Assembly: GCA_024235015.1 (NCBI GenBank)
Contig: JACKNG010000009.1
Location: 144,725 to 208,724, forward strand
DNA from: Gammaproteobacteria bacterium
GTDB lineage: Bacteria; Pseudomonadota; Gammaproteobacteria; Ga0077536
Direction of reading: 5' to 3'
DNA: 64,000 bases
The first letter of the stretch is position 1; each line of letters starts with the position of its first letter. The position numbers were made by a program, and so were the translations under genes. The notes beneath the pieces were generated by a model. The model was not told the DNA's origin. It did no database searches and saw only the letters and a list, made by a program, of their open reading frames with translations. This document shows positions 8,806 through 16,611 of the stretch, piece by piece.

Positions 8806-11394
8806 GTGAGTGAATCCCGCCCCGCCGAGTGCGACCGCGCGCCCCCGCAGGGTGTACGCGAACACACCCCGGTCATGCAGCAATACCTGGGCATCAAGGC
8901 CCAGCACCCCGACATCCTGCTGTTCTACCGCATGGGCGACTTCTACGAATTGTTCTTCGACGACGCCCGCCGCGCCGCCGAACTGCTCGAGATCACCCTG
9001 ACCGCGCGCGGCCACAGCGGCGGTGAGCCGATCCCCATGGCGGGCGTGCCGGTGCACGCCGCCGAGACCTACCTCGCGCGCCTGCTCAAGCTCGGCGAGG
9101 CGGTCGCCATCTGCGAGCAGATCGGAGACCCGGCCGAATCGCGCGGCCCGGTCGAGCGCAAGGTCACGCGTATCCTCACTCCCGGCACCGTTACCGACGA
9201 CGCCCTGCTCGAGGAACGTCGCGACAACCTCATCGTCGCGGTGGCCGGAGTGGACGGCCGTCTCGGCCTGGCCAGCCTCGATCTCGGCGCGGCGCGGTTC
9301 CGGGTCATGGAGTTCGCTGCACCGAGCGCGCTGGAAGAAGAGCTCGACCGCCTCGACGCGGCCGAAATCCTCGCGCCGGAAGGCTTCCCCGCCTTCGCCG
9401 ACCGCGAGCTCGCGCGGCGCGTACGCCGCCTGCCGGACTGGCGCTTCGACCCAGCCGCCGCGCAACGCGCCCTGTGTGGGCATTTCGGTGTCGACGACCT
9501 CGACGGTTTCGGCTGCGCCGCACTCGAGGCCGCCGTCGCCGCCGCCGGCGGCCTGCTCGGCTACTGCCGCGAAACCCAGGGCCAGGCCCTGTCCCACCTC
9601 GACAGCCTGGCCGTCGAACACCACGACGCCGGCGTCCGCCTCGACCGCGCCACCCGGCGCAACCTGGAACTGACCGAGGCCTTGTCGGGCCGCGCCGAAC
9701 ACAGCCTGCTGGGCATCCTCGACACCACGCGTTCGGCCATGGGCGCGCGCCTGCTGCGCCGCTGGCTGACCCAGCCACGCCGCGACCAGGCCGTACTGCG
9801 CCGCCGTCACCACGCCGTCGACAGCCTGCTCACCCTGCTCGACCTCGCGCGCGTACGCGAGACCCTGCGCGCCGCCGCCGACATCGAGCGCATCGCCGCA
9901 CGCGTCGCCCTCGGCAGTGCCCGGCCACGCGACCTCTCGCGCCTGCGCGACACGCTGCCGCTGCTGCCGGTGCTGCAAACCCTGCTCGAGACCGGGGTCA
10001 GTCCCCTGCTCGACGAGTTGCGCGACGACTACGCGCCGCTGCCCGAACTGCACGCCCTGCTCGCTGCCGCCCTGGTCGAGACGCCACCGCCGCAGGCACG
10101 CGACGGCGGGGTCATCGCCGAGGGCTACGATGCCGAGCTCGACGAGCTGCGCCATGCCAGCGCCGACGCCGATGCCTGGCTGGTCGCGCTCGAGGCCCGT
10201 GAGCGTGAACGCAGCGGCATCGCCACGCTCAAGGTCGGCTACAACCGCGTGCACGGCTACTACATCGAGGTGAGCCGCGCACAGGCCGCCAAGGTGCCCG
10301 ACGACTACCAGCGACGACAGACCCTGAAGGCCGCCGAGCGCTACGTCACCCCCGAACTCAAACAGTTCGAGACGCGCATCCTGAGCGCGGCCGACAAGGC
10401 GGCGCGGCGGGAGAAAGCGCTCTACGAAGCCCTGATCGAAACGGTCGCGGCGGATGTCCCGCGCCTGCAGCGCGCGGCCGCCGCGCTCGCCACGCTCGAC
10501 GTGCTGGCGACCTTCGCCGAACGCGCCGAGACCCTGCAGTGGACCCGGCCGGAGTTCGTCGCCGAGGCGGTGATCCGCATCCGCGAGGGCCGCCACCCGG
10601 TCGTCGAGCGATTTCTCGACGAGCCCTTCGTCGCCAACGACCTGGAACTCGACCCGGCACGTCGCCTGCTGCTCGTCACCGGTCCCAACATGGGCGGCAA
10701 GTCGACCTACATGCGCCAGGCCGCCCTGATCGCCCTGCTCGCCCACATCGGCAGCTTCGTACCGGCCACGGCGGCCTGTTTCGGACCACTCGATGCCATC
10801 TACTCGCGCATCGGCGCCGCCGACAATCTCGCCGGCGGCCAGAGCACGTTCATGGTCGAGATGAGCGAAGTCGCCAACATCCTCCACAACGCCAGCGCTG
10901 CCAGCCTCGTCATCGTCGACGAGATCGGCCGCGGAACCAGTACCTACGACGGCCTCGCCCTGGCCTGGGCCGCGGCCGAGCACCTCGCCGTCGACAACCG
11001 GGCCTTCACCCTGTTTTCGACCCACTACTTCGAACTCACTTCGCTCGCCGACAGCGCCCCGGGCGTGGTCAACGTCCGTCTCGACGCGGTCGAGCACGGC
11101 GACGACGTGGTCTTCATGCACAGCGTGCGCGAGGGACCTGCCAACCGCAGCTACGGGCTGGCCGTGGCACGGCGGGCCGGGGTACCGACGGAAGTGCTGC
11201 GCCGGGCGCGCGAACTGCTGCAATCGTTCGAGGACCGCGCCCCGCGCGCGGCCGTCGACGCAGCCCCTCAGATGACCCTGTTTCCGGGCCCTCACCCCAT
11301 CGTCGAAGCGCTCGAGATGCTCGACCCGGACAGCCTGACGCCACGCGAGGCCCTCGAGACGCTGTACCGCCTGCGCAGCCTGCTCGACGGCTGA
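8806..11394 (+). CDS. mutS: DNA mismatch repair protein MutS
   Basis: The 862-residue protein has the mismatch-binding N-terminal domain with MQQYLGIKAQHPDILLFYRMGDFYELF, the connector and clamp domains, and the C-terminal ABC-type ATPase with Walker A GPNMGGKST (near residue 630) and Walker B ASLVIVDEIGRGTSTYDG. It ends with the normal LTPREALETLYRLRSLL tail. MutS recognises mismatches and small loops and recruits MutL. The GTG at 8806 is used because the protein then starts MSESRPAECD; the gene is divergent from htpG with 166 bases between. fdxA follows, a gene order often seen in gammaproteobacteria. Confidence 0.98.
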   Translation: MSESRPAECDRAPPQGVREHTPVMQQYLGIKAQHPDILLFYRMGDFYELFFDDARRAAELLEITLTARGHSGGEPIPMAGVPVHAAETYLARLLKLGEAVAICEQIGDPAESRGPVERKVTRILTPGTVTDDALLEERRDNLIVAVAGVDGRLGLASLDLGAARFRVMEFAAPSALEEELDRLDAAEILAPEGFPAFADRELARRVRRLPDWRFDPAAAQRALCGHFGVDDLDGFGCAALEAAVAAAGGLLGYCRETQGQALSHLDSLAVEHHDAGVRLDRATRRNLELTEALSGRAEHSLLGILDTTRSAMGARLLRRWLTQPRRDQAVLRRRHHAVDSLLTLLDLARVRETLRAAADIERIAARVALGSARPRDLSRLRDTLPLLPVLQTLLETGVSPLLDELRDDYAPLPELHALLAAALVETPPPQARDGGVIAEGYDAELDELRHASADADAWLVALEARERERSGIATLKVGYNRVHGYYIEVSRAQAAKVPDDYQRRQTLKAAERYVTPELKQFETRILSAADKAARREKALYEALIETVAADVPRLQRAAAALATLDVLATFAERAETLQWTRPEFVAEAVIRIREGRHPVVERFLDEPFVANDLELDPARRLLLVTGPNMGGKSTYMRQAALIALLAHIGSFVPATAACFGPLDAIYSRIGAADNLAGGQSTFMVEMSEVANILHNASAASLVIVDEIGRGTSTYDGLALAWAAAEHLAVDNRAFTLFSTHYFELTSLADSAPGVVNVRLDAVEHGDDVVFMHSVREGPANRSYGLAVARRAGVPTEVLRRARELLQSFEDRAPRAAVDAAPQMTLFPGPHPIVEALEMLDPDSLTPREALETLYRLRSLLDG

Positions 11395-11449
11395 AACAGA
11401 CCGCCGTCTGCCCGCGGCGGGAGGCCCTTTCGGATCCGGCTTCAATCTG

Positions 11450-11478
11450 TTGGGCTGACCGCGGGCAGTGGCTATAAT
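11450..11478 (+). promoter_or_regulatory. Sigma-70 promoter ahead of fdxA
   Basis: A perfect TATAAT -10 hexamer (11473-11478) lies 17 bases after TTGGGC (11450-11455), a fair -35 element. This is one of the clearest vegetative promoters in the window. Transcription would start near 11485, about 30 bases ahead of the fdxA ATG. Confidence 0.7.
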
Positions 11479-11513
11479 GCGCGCCCTTGTCGTCCAAACC
11501 GTAGTGCGCCGCC

Positions 11514-11837
11514 ATGACATTTGTCGTCACCGAGAACTGTATCAAGTGCAAGTACACCGACTGCGTCGAGGTGTGCCCGGTCGACTGCTTCCACGAAGGG
11601 CCGAACATGCTCGTCATCGACCCCGACGAGTGCATCGATTGCACCCTGTGCGAACCGGAATGCCCGGCCGAGGCGATCAAATCGGAAGACGACCTGACCG
11701 ACGACGAACAGCAGTACCTGGCGCTCAACACCGAACTTGCCCAGCAATGGCCGGTGATCAGCGAGATGAAGGATCCGCCGGCGGACGCCGACGAGTGGAA
11801 GGGCAAACCGGGCAAGCTCGAACTCCTCGAGCGCTGA
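11514..11837 (+). CDS. fdxA: 7Fe ferredoxin FdxA
   Basis: This 107-residue ferredoxin begins MTFVVTENCIKCKYTDCVEV and has the cysteine patterns CIKCKYTDCVEVCPVDCF and CIDCTLCEPECP, which hold one 3Fe-4S and one 4Fe-4S cluster in the FdxA family. The C-terminal half is acidic and includes KPGKLELLER, also typical. It acts as a small soluble electron carrier; the partner is not evident from context. It has its own promoter downstream of mutS. Confidence 0.95.
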   Translation: MTFVVTENCIKCKYTDCVEVCPVDCFHEGPNMLVIDPDECIDCTLCEPECPAEAIKSEDDLTDDEQQYLALNTELAQQWPVISEMKDPPADADEWKGKPGKLELLER

Positions 11838-11874
11838 GCCGCGCCGGCCGTCGTCACCACGGCCAAAGAGAGAA

Positions 11875-11905
11875 CCGGGACCGGACGTTCCGTGTCCGGC
11901 CCCGG
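11875..11905 (+). terminator. Hairpin after fdxA, possible terminator
   Basis: Bases 11875-11886 and 11894-11905 form a 12-bp stem with one A-C mismatch around a 7-base loop, starting 38 bases after the fdxA stop. No T-run follows, so it may be a Rho-dependent or RNA-stabilising structure and not a classical terminator. Confidence 0.45.
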
Positions 11906-12380
11906 CGACGACCGGGTATCCACGCCTTCTCCCTGACTGGCGCTGGCAGGTCTAGCCTACACCCGGTCCGAGCCCATGCGTCGGCTGGACTCCGGTGCCA
12001 TTGAGCCGCATGCAATGGCCGCGCGGCAACTCGCCGCAATTTTCGCCCCGGCGGCCGGAACATCAATAGATTCAATTAATTAAATTCCCGTGTTCGGGCC
12101 CCTGCCCGAACGCCAGGCGTACGCTCGGGAAAATCTCCCGGGCGGGACCGCGGCGGCGCCGCAGCGCTACCCCGGCACACGGCAGCAGCGCTGCAGCAGG
12201 TGCGCCGCAACGACCACCCGACCCAGAGCACGTGCCGTGCCGTCGGTACCGCGCACCCACCGCGCGCGCGTCGCGCTCACCGGGCGCCACGCAGCCGCAG
12301 ACCGGCCCTGAGCCGCTATTTTCCCGAAACCGATCACGCTACACTTCGGACCTTCAAATCCCCGCACCCTCGATTCTCGG
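11906..12380. other. Long intergenic region ahead of the CHASE2 kinase
   Basis: No convincing gene is seen. Bases 12062-12088 form an A+T-rich patch (ATTCAATTAATTAAATT) that stands out in this GC-rich DNA and could be an upstream promoter element. It is followed directly by a perfect 8-bp hairpin (GTTCGGGC, loop CCCT, GCCCGAAC) at 12092-12111. The long leader of nearly 300 bases between this hairpin and the kinase ATG is unexplained. Confidence 0.4.
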
Positions 12381-14927
12381 ATGGACAAAACGTTCTGGAA
12401 ATCAGACTGGTTTGTCGGAGCGTCGCTGTCGTTCGTCTTCCTCGTCGCATGGTGGTGGGGTTCGGCGACGCTCGAACGCCTCGAACGTGTTGCTTACGAC
12501 AGTGGCGTGCGCCTCTCCGCGGGAGACCCGGGCGACCGCGTCGCGGTCGTCGCGATCGACGACAAGAGCATTCAGAACATCGGTCGCTGGCCATGGCCGC
12601 GGGATATCCACGCGGCCATGATCGATCGCCTGCGCGGGGCCGGTGCCAAGGTCATCGGCGCCACCATCTTCTACTCCGAGCCCGAAGTCGCAGCCGGGCT
12701 CGAATGGATCGAACGCTTCCGCGGCGAGACCGAGGCGATCGCGGGACGGGGCGCCGACGTCGGTGGCCTGGTCAAGCTGTACGCCGACGCCGAGCAGGCC
12801 CTGGACAACGACGCCATCCTGGCCCACTCGATGCAGGAAGCGGGCAACGTCGTCCTCGGCATGCAGTTCATCCCCGGCATTCCCATCGGTAATCCCGACG
12901 AGGAATTACCCGATTACGTCACGGCCAACGCCATCGCCGACGACAACATCAGCGATCCCAGCGGGCTGTTCCCGCTGCCGACCCAGACCATCCACGCAAC
13001 CCCGCCGGTGGCTACCCTCGGCCGCGTTGCGCGCGGGATCGGGCATCTCATCAACCCACTCGACATCGATGGCGGCATCCGCTACGAACCGCTCATCATC
13101 GAGTACTTCGGGCAGTTCTACCCCTCCGAGTCGCTGCTCATCGCCGCTGCCTATCACAACCTCAAGGCCAGCGACATCAAGGTCAATCTCGGCGAGAGCG
13201 TGCATCTGGGCAATCTCGAGATCCGCACCGACGACTATCTCAACATCAACACCTTCTTCTACGGCAACCGCGAAGGCGGGCGACCGCCGTTCGACGTCTA
13301 TTCCTTCGACGACGTCCGCCAGGGCAGCGTGCCGATGGAGAACTTCAAGGACAAGATCGTCCTCATCGGCGCCACCGCGTTCGGCGTCGGTTCGACGCTC
13401 TACACCCCGATCGGCGATGTCGGCGGACCGGTGCTGGTCATGGCGCATACCGTGGCCAGCATCCTGAACGAAGATTTCTTCATCGCGCCGTCGTGGGCGA
13501 CGCTGGCTGAATTCCTCGTCATCCTGCTCGTCGCGGCGTACCTGACCGCCCTGTTGCCGCGCCTCAACGCCGGGCCGGCCGCCATCATCAGCGCGGTGCT
13601 GTTCCTCGCGCTCATCCTCACCGAACTCGCATTGATGACCAGCCAGGCGATCTGGATCAAGCTGGTCGCCGCGTCGGTGCTGCTGGTCGTCGGCCACATG
13701 CTGCTGACGACCAAGCGCTTCCTGGTCACCGAGGCCGGCAAGCGCCGCGTCGACGTCGAGTCGGCCCTCAGCAACAAGCAGCTCGCGCTGCAATTCCAGC
13801 AGCAGGGCCAGCTCGACATGGCCTTCGAGTACTTCCGCCGTTGCCCGGTCGACGAATCGACGCTGGAGGGAATCTACGTGCTGGCCGGCGATTACGAGCG
13901 CAAGCGCCAGTTCAACAAGGCAGCGTCGGCCTACGAGTACATCGCGGGCAAGAATCCGGACTTCCGCGACATCAAGGCCAAGGTCAACCGCGCCCGCCAG
14001 CTCAACGACACCGTGATCATCGGCGGCCCCGGTGCGAGCAGCGCCGCGAGTACCATGCTGCTCGACGGCAGCATCTCCAAACCGATGCTCGGCCGCTACG
14101 AGGTCGAGAAGGAACTCGGCAAGGGCGCCATGGGTGTCGTCTACCTCGGCAAGGATCCCAAGATCAACCGCACCGTGGCCATCAAGACCATGGCCCTGTC
14201 GCAGGAATTCGAAGCCGACGAACTCGACGCCGTCAAGGAACGCTTCTTCCGCGAGGCGGAAACGGCCGGGCGCCTCGACCATCCGAATATCGTCACCATC
14301 TACGACGCCGGCGAGGAACACGATCTCGCTTACATCGCCATGGAGTTCCTGCAGGGGCACGACCTCGCCCGCTACACCAAGCAGGACGCCCTGCTGCCCA
14401 CGGCGACGGTCATGGGCATCATCTTCAAGTCGGCGATGGCGCTCGACTACGCCCACAAGCACAACGTCGTGCACCGCGACATCAAGCCGGCCAACATCAT
14501 GTACGAGCCGCAGTCGAAGCAGGTCAAGCTGACCGACTTCGGCATCGCCCGCATCACCGATTCGAGCAAGACCAAGACCGGCATGGTGCTCGGTACGCCG
14601 TCCTACATGTCACCGGAGCAGCTCTCGGGCAAGAAGGTCGACGGCCGCTCCGACCTCTTCTCTCTCGGCGTCATGTTCTACCAGATGCTGACCGGCCGCC
14701 TGCCCTTCCAAGGCGATTCGATGGCGACCCTGATGTACAAGATCGCGAACGAGGCGCATACCGAGGTGGCCCAGCTGCGGCCCGACCTCGCCAAGCAGCG
14801 GCCTTGCATCTCGGCGATCATCAACAAGGCGCTGGAGAAGGATCCGGAACAGCGCTACCAGACCGGTGCGGAGATGGCGCGCGATATCCAGCGCTGCGCC
14901 AAGCAGTCGCAGGCCAGCGAAGGTTGA
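12381..14927 (+). CDS. CHASE2-domain serine/threonine protein kinase
   Basis: The 848-residue protein has an N-terminal membrane anchor, an extracytoplasmic CHASE2 sensor domain (about residues 30-340, with VAVVAIDDKSIQNIGRWPWP), three membrane helices (about 372-446), a TPR-like helical segment (about 470-545) and a C-terminal Hanks-type kinase (about 570-835). The kinase has the glycine loop GKGAMGVVYLG, the lysine in VAIKTM, catalytic HRDIKPANIM and the DFG of LTDFGIARI, so it should be active. It probably turns an envelope signal into protein phosphorylation. A PP2C phosphatase and an FHA phosphothreonine-binding protein follow and are its likely partners. The ligand is unknown. Confidence 0.93.
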   Translation: MDKTFWKSDWFVGASLSFVFLVAWWWGSATLERLERVAYDSGVRLSAGDPGDRVAVVAIDDKSIQNIGRWPWPRDIHAAMIDRLRGAGAKVIGATIFYSEPEVAAGLEWIERFRGETEAIAGRGADVGGLVKLYADAEQALDNDAILAHSMQEAGNVVLGMQFIPGIPIGNPDEELPDYVTANAIADDNISDPSGLFPLPTQTIHATPPVATLGRVARGIGHLINPLDIDGGIRYEPLIIEYFGQFYPSESLLIAAAYHNLKASDIKVNLGESVHLGNLEIRTDDYLNINTFFYGNREGGRPPFDVYSFDDVRQGSVPMENFKDKIVLIGATAFGVGSTLYTPIGDVGGPVLVMAHTVASILNEDFFIAPSWATLAEFLVILLVAAYLTALLPRLNAGPAAIISAVLFLALILTELALMTSQAIWIKLVAASVLLVVGHMLLTTKRFLVTEAGKRRVDVESALSNKQLALQFQQQGQLDMAFEYFRRCPVDESTLEGIYVLAGDYERKRQFNKAASAYEYIAGKNPDFRDIKAKVNRARQLNDTVIIGGPGASSAASTMLLDGSISKPMLGRYEVEKELGKGAMGVVYLGKDPKINRTVAIKTMALSQEFEADELDAVKERFFREAETAGRLDHPNIVTIYDAGEEHDLAYIAMEFLQGHDLARYTKQDALLPTATVMGIIFKSAMALDYAHKHNVVHRDIKPANIMYEPQSKQVKLTDFGIARITDSSKTKTGMVLGTPSYMSPEQLSGKKVDGRSDLFSLGVMFYQMLTGRLPFQGDSMATLMYKIANEAHTEVAQLRPDLAKQRPCISAIINKALEKDPEQRYQTGAEMARDIQRCAKQSQASEG

Positions 14928-14940
14928 GGAAACCGCCCGC

Positions 14941-15771
14941 GTGGCCAAGCCCATCATCGAAGTCGCCAATCTCTCCGATACCGGGCTGAAGCGACCTCAC
15001 AACGAGGACAGCACGGTCACCGACAGCGAGCTCGGGCTGGCTGTCGTGGCCGACGGTATGGGTGGCTACAAGGCCGGCGAGGTCGCCAGCGCCATCGCCG
15101 CCCAGCTGATCCTCGACGAGGTCGCCAACGCCCTGGCCAAGGGCGGCGGTGACAATGGTGCGGGCCGCAACGGCCTCGGTCCCGGCGGCCAGGCCCTGCG
15201 CGAGGCGATTATCCATGCCAACGCCGAGGTTTACCGCACCGCACAAGAAGTACCCCAGTGCCAGGGCATGGGAACGACGGTGGTGGTCGTGCTCTACCAC
15301 GCCGGCAAGGTCAGCATCGCGCACGTCGGCGATTCCCGTGTCTATCGCCTGCAAGGCAATGAATTCCAACAGGTCACGCGTGACCATTCGTTGATCCAGG
15401 AACTCATCGACCGGGGCTTCTTCACGCCTGAAGAGGCCGCGGCCAACACGCCGAAGAACCTCGTCACCCGGGCGCTCGGTATCGAGTTGACGGTGGAGGT
15501 CGACGTGCAGGAACAGGAGGCCCAGCCAGGGGAGATTTTTCTCCTCTGTTCGGACGGCCTCAATGATATGGTAGATGATGAAGAAATTCACTTAACCCTA
15601 AGTAAATATAGTGCTAATCTTGTAGAAGCGGCCAGCCAATTGGTGCGCCTGGCGAACGAAAAGGGTGGTAAGGACAACATTTCCGTTGTGCTCGTTCGCC
15701 CGCTCGAAGGGCGAACGGAAACGCCGGGGCTGATGGCTAAAATCAATCGCTTTCTCAAAAGAAGCAGCTGA
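14941..15771 (+). CDS. PP2C-family serine/threonine phosphatase
   Basis: The 276-residue protein starts at GTG 14941, 8 bases after a GAGGAA ribosome site and 14 bases after the kinase stop. It shows the PP2C metal-binding motifs: RPHNEDS, VVADGMGGYKAGEVAS, HVGDSRVYRL, LLCSDGLNDMVDD and GGKDNISVVLV. It resembles Stp1/PrpC, which reverse the action of Hanks-type kinases. The context (kinase upstream, FHA protein downstream) makes it the counter-enzyme of the CHASE2 kinase. The last third of the gene, from about 15560, is noticeably richer in A+T than its neighbours. Confidence 0.94.
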   Translation: MAKPIIEVANLSDTGLKRPHNEDSTVTDSELGLAVVADGMGGYKAGEVASAIAAQLILDEVANALAKGGGDNGAGRNGLGPGGQALREAIIHANAEVYRTAQEVPQCQGMGTTVVVVLYHAGKVSIAHVGDSRVYRLQGNEFQQVTRDHSLIQELIDRGFFTPEEAAANTPKNLVTRALGIELTVEVDVQEQEAQPGEIFLLCSDGLNDMVDDEEIHLTLSKYSANLVEAASQLVRLANEKGGKDNISVVLVRPLEGRTETPGLMAKINRFLKRSS

Positions 15772-15784
15772 ATAGGACAGAACG

Positions 15785-16531
15785 ATGGCGAAATTGGTTC
15801 TGAGCATGAACGGAGCGGTGCTGGGGGAGTTTCCGCTGGACAAGGAGCGAATTTCCATCGGTCGCAAACCTGACAACGACATCCAGATCGACAATCTGGC
15901 CGTCAGCGGCAAGCACGCCCTGATCATCACCATCCTCGACGACTCCTTCCTCGAGGATCTCGGCAGCACCAACGGTACCTACGTCAACGGCAAGCTGGTC
16001 AAGAAGCATGCCCTGCGCAACGGAGACGTCGTCGGCCTCGGCAAGCACGAGCTGAAGTACGTCAACGAGCACGCCACTGCCGACGACGAGGAATTCGAGA
16101 AGACCATGATCATCCGGCCCGGTTCGGCCAGTGCGGCCGTGGCGGCCGCCAAGGCTGCCGAACAGGCCGCCCCGGCCGAGGCGGCGCCGGCCGCCGCCGC
16201 ACCCAGCGCCGGTCCCGCGGCGGCAGCTGCCGCGAAGCCTGCCACCGCCGGGATGCCGCTTGGCAAACTCCAGGTGCTCAACGGCCCCATCGCCGGCAAG
16301 GAACTCGAACTGACCAAGGCCCTGATCACCCTCGGCAAGCCGGGCACCCAGGTCGCGGTCATCTCGCGCCGACCGCAAGGTTACTTCCTCACCCACATCG
16401 AGGGAGATGGCAAGAACGACAACTACCCGGTCGTCAACAGCAAGCCCATCGGCCCGCAGGCCTACGCCATCCAGAACGGCGACATCATCGAGCTCGCCGG
16501 CATCAAGATGGAGTTCAGTCTCGTCCGCTAA
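15785..16531 (+). CDS. FHA-domain protein
   Basis: The 248-residue protein has an N-terminal FHA domain (about residues 1-95) with ISIGRKPDNDIQIDNLAVSGKHALI and DLGSTNGTYVNG, the residues that bind phosphothreonine peptides. A low-complexity Ala/Pro linker (about 115-155) joins it to a C-terminal region of about 90 residues that resembles a second, degenerate FHA-like fold (LQVLNGPIAGKELELTKALITLGKPGTQVAVI). It lies 14 bases after the phosphatase gene. It probably reads the phosphorylation state set by the kinase and phosphatase. Confidence 0.9.
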   Translation: MAKLVLSMNGAVLGEFPLDKERISIGRKPDNDIQIDNLAVSGKHALIITILDDSFLEDLGSTNGTYVNGKLVKKHALRNGDVVGLGKHELKYVNEHATADDEEFEKTMIIRPGSASAAVAAAKAAEQAAPAEAAPAAAAPSAGPAAAAAAKPATAGMPLGKLQVLNGPIAGKELELTKALITLGKPGTQVAVISRRPQGYFLTHIEGDGKNDNYPVVNSKPIGPQAYAIQNGDIIELAGIKMEFSLVR

Positions 16532-16543
16532 GACGGGCGCAGG

Positions 16544-16576
16544 GGCCGCCGACGAGCGGCGGCCGTACCCCCTTTT
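16544..16576 (+). terminator. Rho-independent terminator after the FHA gene
   Basis: A perfect 8-bp stem (GGCCGCCG at 16544-16551 and CGGCGGCC at 16557-16564, 5-base loop) lies 12 bases after the FHA stop and is followed by GTACCCCC and TTTT at 16573-16576. It separates the kinase-phosphatase-FHA operon from the convergent cyclase gene. Confidence 0.65.
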
Positions 16577-16611
16577 GTCAGGCATGACCGCGCCGCGACC
16601 GCGCGACGGCC

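Noticed and set aside
6543..8813. Long plus-strand open frame opposite htpG and prmB
   Set aside because: It covers two clearly identified genes and the divergent region, and has no family motif.
8746..11520. Very long open frame antisense to mutS (over 900 codons)
   Set aside because: It is the mirror of a real gene in GC-rich DNA, has no recognisable domain, and its residues are the Val/Gly/Glu-rich pattern produced by reading codons of the other strand.
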